From positions 806,001 through 870,000 of the forward strand of contig NZ_CP028941.1 of assembly GCF_013307245.1 (NCBI RefSeq): 64,000 nucleotides of DNA, given 5' to 3'. The notes beneath the pieces were generated by a model. That model made no database searches and was not told where the DNA came from. It was given only the letters and a program-made list of their open reading frames with translations. Position 1 is the first letter of the stretch; the number at the start of each line of letters is the position of its first letter. Positions 11,388-21,358 of the stretch are shown here, in pieces. The position numbers and the translations under genes were made by a program. Source of the DNA: Polynucleobacter antarcticus. GTDB lineage: Bacteria > Pseudomonadota > Gammaproteobacteria > Burkholderiales > Burkholderiaceae.

Positions 11388-11461
11388 ACATTCAGTTTAT
11401 CAGTACCCTAGGGCACTCTCTAGACTACTTATTATTAAACGAGGCTAGCCCATGGCATTAA
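11384..11461 (+). CDS. Possible 25-residue bridging small ORF
   Basis: ATG 11384 overlaps the stop of the upstream permease (ATGA), and the TAA of this ORF at 11459-11461 overlaps ATG 11461, the second in-frame ATG of the ATPase gene (TAATG). The peptide begins MNIQFISTLGHSLDYLLL. It has no family I recognise and might be non-coding. The double overlap suggests a translational-coupling bridge rather than an independent protein. Confidence is low because no homologue can be checked. Confidence 0.25.
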   Translation: MNIQFISTLGHSLDYLLLNEASPWH

Positions 11462-12183
11462 TGGAGGTGAGGGATCTCGTTAAGGAGTTTGATGGCCAAA
11501 CCGTGCTATCTAATATTCATCTTGACCTCCATGATGGAGATGTGCGTGTCCTGATGGGGGCTTCGGGCTCAGGTAAGTCGACCTTATTGCGTTGCCTCAA
11601 TCGCTTAGTTGAGCCTACCTCAGGATCCATTCTTTTTAGAGGTAAAGAAGTACTGGGTCCTAGTGTCGATGTGAGAGAGTTGCGAAAGCAAATAGGCTTT
11701 GTGTTCCAGCAATTTGCTTTGTATAGCCACTTAAATGTTTTAGAGAACGTTACTCTAGGACTGCGTAAATTGCATGGCATGACGCCAGCTGAGGCAAAAG
11801 AAAAAGCGTTGCTCGAACTATCGAATTTTGATATGACCATGCATCAACAGAAGTATCCCTCGCAACTTTCCGGCGGGCAAAAGCAGCGGGTAGCGATTGC
11901 GCGTGCATTGGCGATGGATCCCGCCGTGCTTGTGCTTGATGAGCCCACTTCAGCCTTAGACCCTGTCATGTCGCGAGATGTTGCCGACCTGATCAATCGC
12001 CTACATGAAGATGGTATTACGATGATTTGTGTTACCCATGATCTTCATTTGGCACGTAATATTGCTGACAAGGTGATGTTCTTGGATCAAGGCGTGATTC
12101 GTGCGGATGATCGTATTGAGGTATTGAGTCAGCACTCAGATCCACAGATTCAGGCATTCTTTCAAAAAGAGCAAGTGTTCTAA
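11452..12183 (+). CDS. Amino-acid ABC transporter ATP-binding protein
   Basis: ATPase that powers the flanking permeases. It is 243 residues long with Walker A GASGSGKST near residues 36-44, the signature LSGGQKQRVAIARAL near 138, Walker [14 protein letters not shown] near 160 and the H-loop THDL. ATG 11452 has GAGG at 11441 at good spacing; ATG 11461 (MEVRDLV) is an alternative that overlaps the upstream small ORF stop. The stop overlaps the next permease start by 1 bp (TAATG). Confidence 0.93.
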   Translation: MALMEVRDLVKEFDGQTVLSNIHLDLHDGDVRVLMGASGSGKSTLLRCLNRLVEPTSGSILFRGKEVLGPSVDVRELRKQIGFVFQQFALYSHLNVLENVTLGLRKLHGMTPAEAKEKALLELSNFDMTMHQQKYPSQLSGGQKQRVAIARALAMDPAVLVLDEPTSALDPVMSRDVADLINRLHEDGITMICVTHDLHLARNIADKVMFLDQGVIRADDRIEVLSQHSDPQIQAFFQKEQVF

Positions 12184-12848
12184 TGGGCGCTTCAAGTGCT
12201 TTCCTGAGGGATCTGCTTGAGCAGATGCCTTTGATCCTGACTGGCTTACTCAACACCTTGCAACTAGCTGCTCTAGTGAGTATTTCCGGCCTATTACTGG
12301 GTATTGTTGTGTTCTACCTGACGCTGAATAAAAGTCCTGTGGTCCGTTACATCACGAATGCTTATATCTCATTCTTTATTGGTATGCCATTAATTGTTCT
12401 ACTATTTTTAATGTATTACGGGCTGCCTCAATGGGATATACGGCTTTCCCCATTTACTGTTGCTTTTATTGGTTTTACTTTTAATGTAGCTGCTTATAAC
12501 GCTGCCTATTTAACTACTGCTTATAACGGCCTAGATAAAACACAGCTAGAAGCAGCTAGTGCCCAAGGCTTTAATCGACTGCAAATCTTTCAGTGGATTA
12601 CGCTTCCCCAAGTGCTGCGCCTATCTATTCCCGCGCTGACTAATCAAGTGATCTCTAATCTCAAAGATAGTTCAGTCGCTTTCTTGATTCAGTACACAGA
12701 ATTTTTTGCTCGTGTACAGGAATTGGCTGCGAGCAACTTTCAATTCTTCAAGGCCTATCTGCTAGCCGCATTAGTTTATTTGGCCTTAGTATCAATCATC
12801 GTTTTATTGGCGCGCATGATTGAGAGACGCTACTTCATTCCAGCCTAG
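12183..12848 (+). CDS. Amino-acid ABC transporter permease (second subunit)
   Basis: The second 221-residue permease of the polar amino-acid uptake system, paired with the one at 10734. The EAA loop KTQLEAASAQGFNRLQIFQWITLPQVLRLSIPAL is visible around residues 118-151. Two different permeases with a single ATPase and binding protein match the heterodimeric HisQM/GltJK design. It starts on the ATPase stop codon. A bidirectional terminator follows at 12865-12890. Confidence 0.9.
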   Translation: MGASSAFLRDLLEQMPLILTGLLNTLQLAALVSISGLLLGIVVFYLTLNKSPVVRYITNAYISFFIGMPLIVLLFLMYYGLPQWDIRLSPFTVAFIGFTFNVAAYNAAYLTTAYNGLDKTQLEAASAQGFNRLQIFQWITLPQVLRLSIPALTNQVISNLKDSSVAFLIQYTEFFARVQELAASNFQFFKAYLLAALVYLALVSIIVLLARMIERRYFIPA

Positions 12849-12864
12849 GCGTGGATGATCAAAA

Positions 12865-12890
12865 AAATAGCGATCCGAAGATCGCTATTT
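12865..12890. terminator. bidirectional terminator between ABC transporter operon and mmsA
   Basis: An 11-bp perfect inverted repeat AAATAGCGATC/GATCGCTATTT with loop CGAA. The A-run on the left makes a T-tract on the minus strand and the right arm ends in TTT, so it can stop transcription from both the transporter operon and the convergent mmsA. Confidence 0.75.
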
Positions 12891-12912
12891 ACTAAATACT
12901 ATTTGTTACTGG

Positions 12913-14436
12913 TTATTTAGAGGTTGGCATTACAAACTCCGCCCCTTTAGCAATACTCTCGGGCCAGCGCTGCATCACACTCTTTTGCTTGGTGTAGAAA
13001 CGTACACCTTCTTTGCCATAGGCATGCATATCTCCAAAGAGGGATTTTTTCCAACCACCAAAGCCATGCCACGCCATCGGTACCGGAATGGGTACATTAA
13101 TACCAACCATACCTACCTGAACGCGACGGGCAAATTCTCGGGCAATATTGCCATCGCTGGTAAAGCAGGCAACGCCATTACCAAACTCACAGGAGTTCAC
13201 TAGGTTAAGTGCCTCGGTAAAGTTAGCAACACGCAAGCAAGAAAGTACTGGTCCAAAAATCTCTTCCAGATAAATCTTCATATCGGGAGTTACGTTATCA
13301 AATAGGGTGCCGCCGATAAAAAATCCCTTCTCATGGCCGGGCACTTTTAAGCCACGACCATCTACTAAGAGTTTGGCACCAGAAGCAACACCACTCTCAA
13401 TATATCCCGTGATTCGCTCTAAGGCAGCTTGGGTAACGATTGGACCCATTTCAGCATCGAGCTCCATGCCATTCTTGACCTTGAGGGTTTTCGTGCGCTC
13501 AATCAGTTTTGGCATGATCTTTTCTGCCGCATCACCAACTAGTACCGCTACGGAGATTGCCATGCAACGTTCGCCAGCAGAGCCATAAGCCGCTCCAATC
13601 AGGGCGTCAATAGCTTTATCTATATCTGCATCCGGCATGATTACTATGTGATTCTTGGCACCACCTAAGGCCTGCGAGCGCTTACCAAAATGGGCGCAAC
13701 GCTCATAGAGATAGTTTGCTATGGGGGTTGAGCCTACAAAACTCACTGCTTTGACGTCAGGATTTTCAATTAAGGCATCTACGGCCTCTTTATCGCCTTG
13801 AATGACATTAAATACGCCATCTGGCAATCCAGCCTCTTTTAAGAGCTTCGCCATCAATAGCGAGGCAGAAGGGTCTGTTGGGCTTGGCTTGAGGATGAAG
13901 GTATTGCCACAAGCAATAGCTACCGGGAACATCCACATTGGGACCATTACCGGAAAGTTAAAAGGAGTGACGCCAGCAACGACGCCTAAAGGTTGGCGCA
14001 TTACCCAGTTATCAATATCAGTAGAGACTTGTTCGGTGTAATCACCCTTAAGTAGTTCCGGAATGCCTGTAGCAAACTCCACAATTTCAATACCGCGAGT
14101 CACTTCACCTTGGGCATCGGTAAACACTTTGCCATGCTCTGCGGTAATGATGGCGGCTAATTCATCACGATGTGCGTTTAATAGATCCAGATACTTAAAT
14201 AGGATGCGAGCCCGACGCAGGGGTGAGGTCTGACCCCAAGTCTCAAAGGCTGTTTGGGCAAGCGCCACGGCATCATCCACCTCTTTGCGGCTCGCTAGGG
14301 CAACCCGTCTTGCAACCGCCCCTGTAGAGGGGTTAAAGACATCAGCAAAGCGTCCAGCCTGTGGCTGAATCAGCTTACCGCCAACAAAGTGACCAATATC
14401 TTCTTTTGATTCAAAGGCTTGTGGAGCATTCTTCAT
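12913..14436 (-). CDS. mmsA: CoA-acylating methylmalonate-semialdehyde dehydrogenase
   Basis: Converts methylmalonate semialdehyde (and malonate semialdehyde) with CoA and NAD to propionyl-CoA (acetyl-CoA), a step in valine, beta-alanine and inositol breakdown. The 507-residue protein has the hallmark [14 protein letters not shown] with catalytic Cys near 291, [16 protein letters not shown] near 235-250 and the early [15 protein letters not shown]. The Arg and Met around the cysteine (GERCMA) separate MMSDH from other aldehyde dehydrogenases. Its product propionyl-CoA links it to prpE at 26.4 kb, though the two are not adjacent. It is transcribed alone, towards the ABC transporter. Confidence 0.92.
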   Translation of the reverse strand: MKNAPQAFESKEDIGHFVGGKLIQPQAGRFADVFNPSTGAVARRVALASRKEVDDAVALAQTAFETWGQTSPLRRARILFKYLDLLNAHRDELAAIITAEHGKVFTDAQGEVTRGIEIVEFATGIPELLKGDYTEQVSTDIDNWVMRQPLGVVAGVTPFNFPVMVPMWMFPVAIACGNTFILKPSPTDPSASLLMAKLLKEAGLPDGVFNVIQGDKEAVDALIENPDVKAVSFVGSTPIANYLYERCAHFGKRSQALGGAKNHIVIMPDADIDKAIDALIGAAYGSAGERCMAISVAVLVGDAAEKIMPKLIERTKTLKVKNGMELDAEMGPIVTQAALERITGYIESGVASGAKLLVDGRGLKVPGHEKGFFIGGTLFDNVTPDMKIYLEEIFGPVLSCLRVANFTEALNLVNSCEFGNGVACFTSDGNIAREFARRVQVGMVGINVPIPVPMAWHGFGGWKKSLFGDMHAYGKEGVRFYTKQKSVMQRWPESIAKGAEFVMPTSK

Positions 14437-14591
14437 ATGTTATTTAATGTCTATTCTGTTAAAAGTTCAATCAAGGGACTGGCGTAAATCCCTGCGGATC
14501 ATGGGGCACTCGTTTATCCTACTCTTCTTATTTTATCGCTTTCAGCATATTTTGGGTTTCTATTCCGGGTTTGGTATTTAAAGGTACGTAT

Positions 14592-15713
14592 ATGAGTCTG
14601 CTTTTTTCAAGCTATAGCTTGAGCTCTCCGCAGGGGGCATTAGCCCTAGCAAATAGGGTGGTGGTGGCACCGATGTGTCAGTATTCCGCAGTGAACGGTG
14701 AGGCTCAGGATTGGCATCTGATGCATTGGGGTAATCTCCTTAATAGCGGCGCTGGGCTCTTTATTATTGAGGCAACCGCAGTCACTCCAGAGGGCCGGAT
14801 TACGCCAGCTTGCCTCGGATTATGGGATGAGGCCACTGAAGCAGCTCTAAACGACAAGCTCAGCCGTGCCCGTCAGTTGGCACCAGCGACGCCGGTATTT
14901 ATTCAGTTAGCGCATGCTGGCCGCAAGGCATCTAGTGCCACCCCTTGGGATGGCGGTCAGTTGCTGACAGTAGATCAAGGTGGTTGGGAGACAAGCGCGC
15001 CTTCAGCCATTCCTCAGCTTGATGGTGAGCGCTTGCCGCATGAGCTTTCAAAAGTAGAGCTTAAGGAATTAATCGCTGCTTTTGTAGTAGCAGCGCAGCG
15101 TGCCACACGCATCGGTATTGATGGGATTGAATTGCATGGTGCTCACGGCTATCTCTTGCATCAGTTTCTTTCGCCGATTGCCAATCAACGGACCGATGAA
15201 TATGGCGGTTCACATGAAAACCGAATTCGGTTTCCTATGGAATTATTTAAAGCAGTACGCGCTGCCTATCAAGGGGTCTTAGGCATTCGAATTTCTGCCA
15301 GTGATTGGATCGAAGGTGGCTGGACTCCAGAAGAAACCGCTGACTTTGCAAGTCAACTGAAACCCTTGGGATGTGATTTTGTTCACATCTCGTCTGGTGG
15401 TATATCTCCTTTGCAAAAAATTGCAATTGGGCCGAACTACCAGGTCCCCTTTGCCAAAATCGTTAAAGATCAATCTGGACTGCCTACGATGACCGTAGGT
15501 CTGATTACGGAGCCCCAGCAAGCAGAGGATATTTTGCAAGCAGGGGATGCAGACTTGATTGCCTTAGCCAGAGCTTTTTTATACAAGCCCCGTTGGGCAT
15601 GGGAAGCTGCGGCAGCATTAGACGGTGTAGTGCCATCGAATGAGCGCTACTGGCGCTGCCTTCCAAGAGCAGCCCAAGCTATTTTTGGAAACGTTAAAAT
15701 TGGGCAGCGATAG
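14592..15713 (+). CDS. NADH:flavin oxidoreductase, Old Yellow Enzyme family (YqjM/XenA-like)
   Basis: FMN-dependent ene-reductase that reduces activated C=C bonds of electrophilic compounds. From ATG 14592 the protein has 373 residues. PMCQYSA with Cys29, IQLAHAGRKASS, the substrate-binding HGAHGYLLHQFLSPIANQRTD and the barrel end ALARAFLYKPRWAWEAA assign it to the YqjM/XenA subgroup. A TTG start at 14571 is possible, but the ATG gives the family's normal beginning. The stop codon is immediately followed by the ATG of the next gene, so the two are translated from one message. The physiological substrate is unknown. Confidence 0.9.
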   Translation: MSLLFSSYSLSSPQGALALANRVVVAPMCQYSAVNGEAQDWHLMHWGNLLNSGAGLFIIEATAVTPEGRITPACLGLWDEATEAALNDKLSRARQLAPATPVFIQLAHAGRKASSATPWDGGQLLTVDQGGWETSAPSAIPQLDGERLPHELSKVELKELIAAFVVAAQRATRIGIDGIELHGAHGYLLHQFLSPIANQRTDEYGGSHENRIRFPMELFKAVRAAYQGVLGIRISASDWIEGGWTPEETADFASQLKPLGCDFVHISSGGISPLQKIAIGPNYQVPFAKIVKDQSGLPTMTVGLITEPQQAEDILQAGDADLIALARAFLYKPRWAWEAAAALDGVVPSNERYWRCLPRAAQAIFGNVKIGQR

Positions 15714-16373
15714 ATGAAGCAGCACTCCGTAAGAGAATCCTGGTTGCAGGATGCCGTTAAACATTTAGAGCCAGTGTTTTCTAAAGCGGGTTATGCCATT
15801 CCACCCGTAAGAGTATCTTGTGGCTTTCCAGCATCGAGCAGTCCTAGAACAACGCTTGGCCAATGCTGGCCCCGTGAGCGATCAGGCGGCGGTGTGAATG
15901 AGATTTTTATTTCTCCTAAATTAGATGACCCCGTTCAATTACTCGACACTCTGGTGCATGAGCTTTGTCACGCAGTGGATGATTGCTTTAGTGGGCACGG
16001 CGAGGACTTTAAGGGAATTGCTCAGACTGTTGGCTTAGAAGGGCCTGCAAGAATGGCGCATGCTACTGAGGAGTTGGTTGTGCGATTGATGATGATTAGC
16101 CAAGAGCTTGGCCCATATCCTCATCAAGCAATTCACTTTCCACCCCCAAGACCGAGTAATGCCAGTCGCAATAAAGCCACATGCGGTCAGTGCGGCTATG
16201 AAGTGACCTTATTAAAAAAATGGGCTACCTATGGCGCACCGATTTGTCCAAAAGATAACATTCGGATGCAAGAAACAGTCACTGAAACAATTGAAAATAC
16301 CCAAGACCACGATACTGAATCCGTCAACGGCAAAAAAATCAAGACTGATGATATTCGTCGTGCTATCAGTTAA
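15714..16373 (+). CDS. SprT-like zinc metalloprotease-domain protein
   Basis: The protein has a SprT/Spartan-like fold: HELCH at residues 82-86 (the HExxH zinc site), a third histidine in SGHGEDFKGIA, and a C-terminal zinc ribbon with Cys157, Cys160 and Cys178 (CGQCGY and ICPKD). Relatives in eukaryotes cleave DNA-protein crosslinks; the role of the bacterial ones is poorly known. Length is 219 residues with a charged tail of about 35 residues. It begins directly after the OYE stop codon. Function is inferred from the fold only. Confidence 0.82.
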   Translation: MKQHSVRESWLQDAVKHLEPVFSKAGYAIPPVRVSCGFPASSSPRTTLGQCWPRERSGGGVNEIFISPKLDDPVQLLDTLVHELCHAVDDCFSGHGEDFKGIAQTVGLEGPARMAHATEELVVRLMMISQELGPYPHQAIHFPPPRPSNASRNKATCGQCGYEVTLLKKWATYGAPICPKDNIRMQETVTETIENTQDHDTESVNGKKIKTDDIRRAIS

Positions 16374-16409
16374 TCTACAACTCATACCTACTCAACAAAG
16401 AAGCTCTCA

Positions 16410-17495
16410 ATGAACGCAAAGAAAATTTTTAAGAATCCTAAAATTGCTGTTATCGCAGGGGATGGCATTGGTAAAGAAGTGATGCCTGAGGGATTACGCG
16501 CTTTAGAGGCCGCCAATAAAAAATTCAATATCGGTATGCAATTTGATCATTTTGACTTTGCTAGTTGCGACTACTATCTCAAGCACGGCAAGATGATGCC
16601 CGATGATTGGTTTGATACCTTAATGAAGTATGACGCTATCTTCTTTGGCGCAGTGGGCATGCCTGACATTCTTCCGGATCATGTGTCCTTGTGGGGCAGC
16701 TTAATTCAGTTCCGTCGCGGCTTTGATCAGTACGTCAATCTCCGCCCAGTACGTTTATTGCCAGGGGTGCCATGTCCCTTAGCTAACCGTAAACCTGGAG
16801 ATATAGATTTTTTTGTAGTGCGTGAGAACACCGAAGGAGAATATTCCAGTGTGGGCGGAAAAATGTTCCCCGATACGGATCGCGAGTTTGTGATTCAGGA
16901 ATCCATCTTCACGCGCCAGGGTGTTGACCGTATCCTTAAATATGCTTACGACCTGGCACAAAGCCGTCCTAAAAAACACCTCACCTCAGCAACCAAATCT
17001 AATGGTATTGCAATCACCATGCCCTATTGGGATCAGCGCGTAGAAAATATGGCTAAGCAATTTGCAGATGTGAGAACTGACAAATACCATATTGATATCT
17101 TGGCTGCGCATTTTGTGATGAACCCGGATCGCTTTGATGTGGTGGTTGCTAGTAATTTGTTTGGCGATATTTTGTCGGACTTGGGTCCAGCTTGTACCGG
17201 TACGATTGCAGTAGCGCCATCGGGCAGTATTAATCCAGAGGGAAAATTTCCGTCTCTATTTGAGCCAGTGCATGGCTCAGCTCCGGATATTTACGGCAAG
17301 ATGATTGCCAATCCTATTGGACAGATCTGGAGTGGCTCGATGATGCTAGATCACTTGGGCTACCCAGAAGCTGGCTTAGCTATTTTTACTGCGATTGAAA
17401 AAGTCTTGTCATCAGCTAACTCACCATTAACACCAGACCTTGGCGGAAAGGCGAAGACTGACGACTTGGGTAAGGCGATTGCCGCAGCAATCTAA
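16410..17495 (+). CDS. Tartrate / D-malate dehydrogenase (IPMDH family)
   Basis: NAD-dependent decarboxylating dehydrogenase of the isopropylmalate/isocitrate dehydrogenase family. The 361 residues include VIAGDGIGKEVMPEGL at the start, FFGAVG, the substrate loop LRPVRLLPGVPCPL, VVRENTEGEYSSVGG, the metal-binding DRFDVVVASNLFGDILSDLGP and EPVHGSAPDIYGKMIANPIG. The sequence around residues 85-125 (DHVSLWGSLIQFRRGFDQYVNLRPVRL) is that of the tartrate/D-malate dehydrogenase branch (TtuC/DmlA) rather than LeuB. Substrate is therefore D-malate or tartrate. It is convergent with dnaQ, 27 bp away. Confidence 0.85.
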   Translation: MNAKKIFKNPKIAVIAGDGIGKEVMPEGLRALEAANKKFNIGMQFDHFDFASCDYYLKHGKMMPDDWFDTLMKYDAIFFGAVGMPDILPDHVSLWGSLIQFRRGFDQYVNLRPVRLLPGVPCPLANRKPGDIDFFVVRENTEGEYSSVGGKMFPDTDREFVIQESIFTRQGVDRILKYAYDLAQSRPKKHLTSATKSNGIAITMPYWDQRVENMAKQFADVRTDKYHIDILAAHFVMNPDRFDVVVASNLFGDILSDLGPACTGTIAVAPSGSINPEGKFPSLFEPVHGSAPDIYGKMIANPIGQIWSGSMMLDHLGYPEAGLAIFTAIEKVLSSANSPLTPDLGGKAKTDDLGKAIAAAI

Positions 17496-17522
17496 GGATA
17501 AATATTTACTGATTAGTAGCGT

Positions 17523-18260
17523 TTAAGCAGCAGCAGAATCAGCAGCAGAATCAGTAGCGGCGTTTAAAGGACTCCATACGGGGTCCTTTTTACTGGCCTT
17601 AGCAATCTCACTAAGTATCTGTTCATGTAGTTGACAGTCTTCGGTACTCGCCGTCATGAGCTTGAAATGCGTGGGCAGGGCCTTGGTATGACCAGAGGCA
17701 TCAGTACCAACGGTATAGTCAATTAAATCAATTGAAAGGTCTTCTTGGCCCCGAGTCATTGCCACATAGACTTCTGCTAATAACTGAGCATCCAGTAGAG
17801 CGCCGTGTAGTGTGCGGTGCTGATTGCTAATAGAGAAGCGATCGCATAGGGCATCTAAGGAGTTGCGCTTACCTGGAAACATTTGACGCGCATCTAATAG
17901 CGTATCAGTTACTTTTGTTGCTAAGCCTCTAAAAGCAGGGCGTTTTAATAAAGCAAACTCGTTATCTAAAAAGCCCAAGTCAAACGGTGCATTATGAATG
18001 ACCACTTCTGCACCATCCACAAATTCAATGAGCTCTTCTACGATATGCGCAAAGACAGGTTTATCAGATAAAAATTCACGGGAGAGACCATGCACTGAAA
18101 AAGCGCCGGCATCAATGTCTCTTTCTGGATTGATGTAATAGTGAAAGGTACGGTCTGTTAGTCTTCTATCGACCATCTCAACGCAGCCAATTTCAATAAT
18201 ACGATCGCCCGTAGCCGGATTAAGCCCAGTAGTCTCAGTATCTAAGATAACTTGACGCAT
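17523..18260 (-). CDS. dnaQ: DNA polymerase III epsilon subunit (3'-5' proofreading exonuclease)
   Basis: Proofreading subunit of the replicative polymerase. The DEDDh exonuclease motifs are present: Exo I DTETTGL with Asp7 and Glu9, Exo II in VIHNAPFDLGFLDNEF near residue 95, and Exo III HRTLHGALLDAQLLAEVY near 150-165. Length is 245 residues. The end contains a tandem repeat of AGCAGCAGAATC (about 17529-17552) coding an alanine-rich tail. Its ATG overlaps the stop codon of the upstream RND pump gene (TAATG), which is an unusual operon partner. Confidence 0.94.
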   Translation of the reverse strand: MRQVILDTETTGLNPATGDRIIEIGCVEMVDRRLTDRTFHYYINPERDIDAGAFSVHGLSREFLSDKPVFAHIVEELIEFVDGAEVVIHNAPFDLGFLDNEFALLKRPAFRGLATKVTDTLLDARQMFPGKRNSLDALCDRFSISNQHRTLHGALLDAQLLAEVYVAMTRGQEDLSIDLIDYTVGTDASGHTKALPTHFKLMTASTEDCQLHEQILSEIAKASKKDPVWSPLNAATDSAADSAAA

Positions 18261-21200
18261 TAGGTACCCTTCAATACAGATTCAGGAATATCCATCGGAC
18301 CATTGCCGGCATATTTATCAAGATAAAGATAAATGACGGGGGTAATAATCAGAGTCACAAATTGCGAGAGAATCAGGCCGCCTGCAACACTGACACCCAG
18401 GGGTTGGCGCAGTTCAGCGCCGGCACCCAAGCCAAATGCAATAGGTAGGGCGCCCATGAGCGCTGCAACGGTTGTCATCATAATCGGCCTAAAGCGCAAA
18501 ATACAGGCTTCACGAATGGCTTTTTCAGGACTCATGCCCTGATTTCTTTGGGCATCAAGCGCGAAGTCAATCATCAAAATCGCATTCTTTTTCACAATAC
18601 CAATGAGCAATAAGATGCCGATCGACGCAACCACCGTCAATTCAAAGCCGAAGATACGCAGGGCCAAGATGGCGCCAATGGCGGCGGAGGGTAGCCCAGC
18701 CAAAATAGTCAGTGGGTGAATATAGCTTTCGTATAGCACACCCAAAAGAATATAAATGACGCCAAGTGCCGCTAAGATCAGAATAATTTGACCAGACTGA
18801 TTGTCTTTAAATACTGCAGCATCGCCACCATAGCTCGTAATGATAGAAGGCGGCAGCCCAATTTCTTTGACGTATCCATCAATCGCTTTAGTAGCATCAC
18901 CCAAGAAAACATCTGGTGCTAAGTTGAAGGATAGAGTGACAGCCGGTATTTGTCCTTGATGGTTCACGGCAGTGGGCCCCACCGTTCGGACGAACGTAGC
19001 CAAACTCGATAGCGGAATTAACTTATCGGTAGCTCTACCGCGAACAAACACTTTATTGAGGTCAGTTTCGAACTGGCGATCATCCTGGGCTGTTTCTAGA
19101 ATAACGTAATAGGTGTTGACTGGCGTATAGATAGTAGATACCTGTCGCTCTCCAAAAGAGTTATATAGCGCACTACGAATATCGGCAATGGTGACGCCTG
19201 CACTGGCAGCTTGATCGCGATTAATCTCAATCTTGACATTGAGTCCCTTCAACTTAGAGTCGCTAGTGACATCACGGAAGATCGGATTGGTGCGCATTTT
19301 TTGCTCAAGCTTTTCTGCCCAATTATTCACACCTTCAAAGCCAACACTTTGCAATGTAAATTGATAGCGACTCTTACTACTACGTCCACCCAGTTGCAAA
19401 TTTTGTACGGGACGCATATAGACCTGCAGGCCGGGTATCTCTCTAAATTTAATACGCAGCCCTTCAATCACTTGGTTCATTTTTTCTCTATCACCCTTAG
19501 GCTTGAGGATTATGAAAAAGCGGCCAGTGTTGCGACCAGCGCTCAGACCGCCCCCAAGGATTGAAATGGAGTTAGCCACATTAGGATCGCTATTGACAAT
19601 CTCGGCTGCACGATCTTGAAGGGCCAGCATAGCCGCAAAGGAGGTGTCTTCCGCTGCTTCAGTCGTTGCCGTAATCTGCCCAATATCCTCTTCCGGAAAG
19701 AAGCCTTTAGGACTACTTGTAAATAAAGCTACTGTGATGAATAGAGAGGCAATCGCACCCCACAGTACTTTCTTACGATGGATCAGTGCAAGATCTAAGT
19801 AATGGACATAGGTATTAAGTGACCAATTGAACATTCGATCAAAGTGTTTATTGATCGCATACTCTTTAGGATGGTCCCCTGGCTTGGGCAGGAATCGGCT
19901 ACACAACATCGGAACGATGGTGAGTGAAACAACAGCAGAGACAAGGATTGCAAGGGAAACCACTACCGCAAACTCTCTAAAGAGCAGGCCAATCGGCCCT
20001 GCCATAAAGAAGAGGGGGATAAATACAGCAACTAGAGAGAGCGAAATTGAGATGATGGTGAAGCCGACTTCTTTACTGCCCTTGAGTGAGGCTTTGAGAG
20101 GATCCATGCCTTTCTCAACATAACGCATGATGTTCTCTAACACGACAATCGCATCGTCTACTACTAAACCCACTGCCAAAGTAATGCCAAGTAGAGAGAT
20201 ATTGTCTAAGCTATATCCAAAAATGTAGAGTAGAAAAAATGCACCTATTAAAGAGATCGGCAGACTTACAGATGGTATTAAGGTTGCTGAAATGCGCTTA
20301 AGAAATAAGAAGATCACCAGCACCACTAAAAGAATCGTCAGTGCGAGCGTGATATTGACATCATGTATTGCTTCTGTAATTGAAAGAGAGCGGTCATTAA
20401 CCAAAGTTAATTGAATTGACGCAGGCATTTGCTCTTGTAATTTTGGGAGCAATTTTTTAACGGCAGTAACAACATCGAGCGTATTGGCATTAGGTTGCCG
20501 CAGAATTCCGACCGCGATGGAACGCTCTCCACGGGAAGTCGCAAATGTTCTGACGTCTTCAAAACTCTCTTGGACATTCGCTACATCCCTGAGGTAAACC
20601 GGTAAACCATTGCGCTGGGCGATAACCAAGTTCCCATATTCTTCAGCTGTAACGAGCTGCGGGTTGGCGTAAATCGTAATGAGTTGACGAGGACCATCTA
20701 AAGTGCCCACTGGGCTATTGGTATTGGCCTTATTAATGGCTGTAGCCAACTCTTCCATTGTCATATTGCGGTTGCCTAGTGCATCCGGTCGAACGCTGAC
20801 CCGAACAGCGTACCGTTTGGCACCATATACCTGAACTTGAGACACACCAGTGATAGTAGAAATCGCGGGTGATATTAAATTTTCAGCGTAGGCATTGATT
20901 TCAGAGAGGCTCATCGAAGGTGAGCTCATGCGTACAACCAGTATGGCGGTATCGGCAGGGTTAATTTTTCGATACGAAGGCGGTATCGTCATCTCAATCG
21001 GAAGACGGCGTTGCGCGCGCAATAGAGCAGCCTGAACATCGACTGCAGCCTTATCAATATCGCGATCGCTATTAAATTCCAGACTAATGCTTGTCGAACC
21101 AAGGGTATTGGTTGAGCTAATCATCTTGATGCCGTCAATCGTCGCAAATTCTTTTTCCAGCGGGAGGGCGACGGACGAAGCCATATTCTCGGGCGCAGCA

Positions 21201-21358
21201 CCCGGTAGGCTAGCTGTTACTGAAATAACGGGAGTATTAAAACTAGGTAGTGCAGCTACTGGAATATTGAAGTACGCAACCGTGCCGGCAATCACAGTTG
21301 ATACAGAAAGCAACACCGTCATCACGGGTCGCCTGATACATAACTCAGAGAGTGTCAT
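18260..21358 (-). CDS. RND multidrug efflux permease (MdtB/MdtC-like)
   Basis: Inner-membrane proton/drug antiporter of 1032 residues in the HAE1 family. It starts MTLSELCIRRPVMTVLL and has the two-fold repeated plan with large periplasmic loops after the first and seventh helices. The fourth helix carries the proton-relay pair in GLVVDDAIVVLENIMRYVEKG near residues 400-420, and the C-terminal half ends in RFRPIMMTTVAALMGALPIAFGLGAGAELRQPLG. Resemblance is strongest to MdtB/MdtC. The upstream adaptor gene overlaps by 4 bp. No outer-membrane TolC-type gene is next to it, so the channel must be encoded elsewhere. Exported substrates are unknown. Confidence 0.92.
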   Translation of the reverse strand: MTLSELCIRRPVMTVLLSVSTVIAGTVAYFNIPVAALPSFNTPVISVTASLPGAAPENMASSVALPLEKEFATIDGIKMISSTNTLGSTSISLEFNSDRDIDKAAVDVQAALLRAQRRLPIEMTIPPSYRKINPADTAILVVRMSSPSMSLSEINAYAENLISPAISTITGVSQVQVYGAKRYAVRVSVRPDALGNRNMTMEELATAINKANTNSPVGTLDGPRQLITIYANPQLVTAEEYGNLVIAQRNGLPVYLRDVANVQESFEDVRTFATSRGERSIAVGILRQPNANTLDVVTAVKKLLPKLQEQMPASIQLTLVNDRSLSITEAIHDVNITLALTILLVVLVIFLFLKRISATLIPSVSLPISLIGAFFLLYIFGYSLDNISLLGITLAVGLVVDDAIVVLENIMRYVEKGMDPLKASLKGSKEVGFTIISISLSLVAVFIPLFFMAGPIGLLFREFAVVVSLAILVSAVVSLTIVPMLCSRFLPKPGDHPKEYAINKHFDRMFNWSLNTYVHYLDLALIHRKKVLWGAIASLFITVALFTSSPKGFFPEEDIGQITATTEAAEDTSFAAMLALQDRAAEIVNSDPNVANSISILGGGLSAGRNTGRFFIILKPKGDREKMNQVIEGLRIKFREIPGLQVYMRPVQNLQLGGRSSKSRYQFTLQSVGFEGVNNWAEKLEQKMRTNPIFRDVTSDSKLKGLNVKIEINRDQAASAGVTIADIRSALYNSFGERQVSTIYTPVNTYYVILETAQDDRQFETDLNKVFVRGRATDKLIPLSSLATFVRTVGPTAVNHQGQIPAVTLSFNLAPDVFLGDATKAIDGYVKEIGLPPSIITSYGGDAAVFKDNQSGQIILILAALGVIYILLGVLYESYIHPLTILAGLPSAAIGAILALRIFGFELTVVASIGILLLIGIVKKNAILMIDFALDAQRNQGMSPEKAIREACILRFRPIMMTTVAALMGALPIAFGLGAGAELRQPLGVSVAGGLILSQFVTLIITPVIYLYLDKYAGNGPMDIPESVLKGT

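Noticed and set aside
11517..11840. 107-residue minus-strand ORF inside the ABC ATPase
   Set aside because: It is a shadow of the well-conserved ATPase frame, without family features or its own ribosome site.
17529..17552. Tandem AGCAGCAGAATC repeat at the end of dnaQ
   Set aside because: Two copies only, coding an alanine/serine/aspartate tail; simple slippage and no sign of a functional repeat or CRISPR.
18333..20123. Several plus-strand ORFs within the RND pump gene
   Set aside because: All lie opposite a complete 1032-residue pump and show no recognisable domain.
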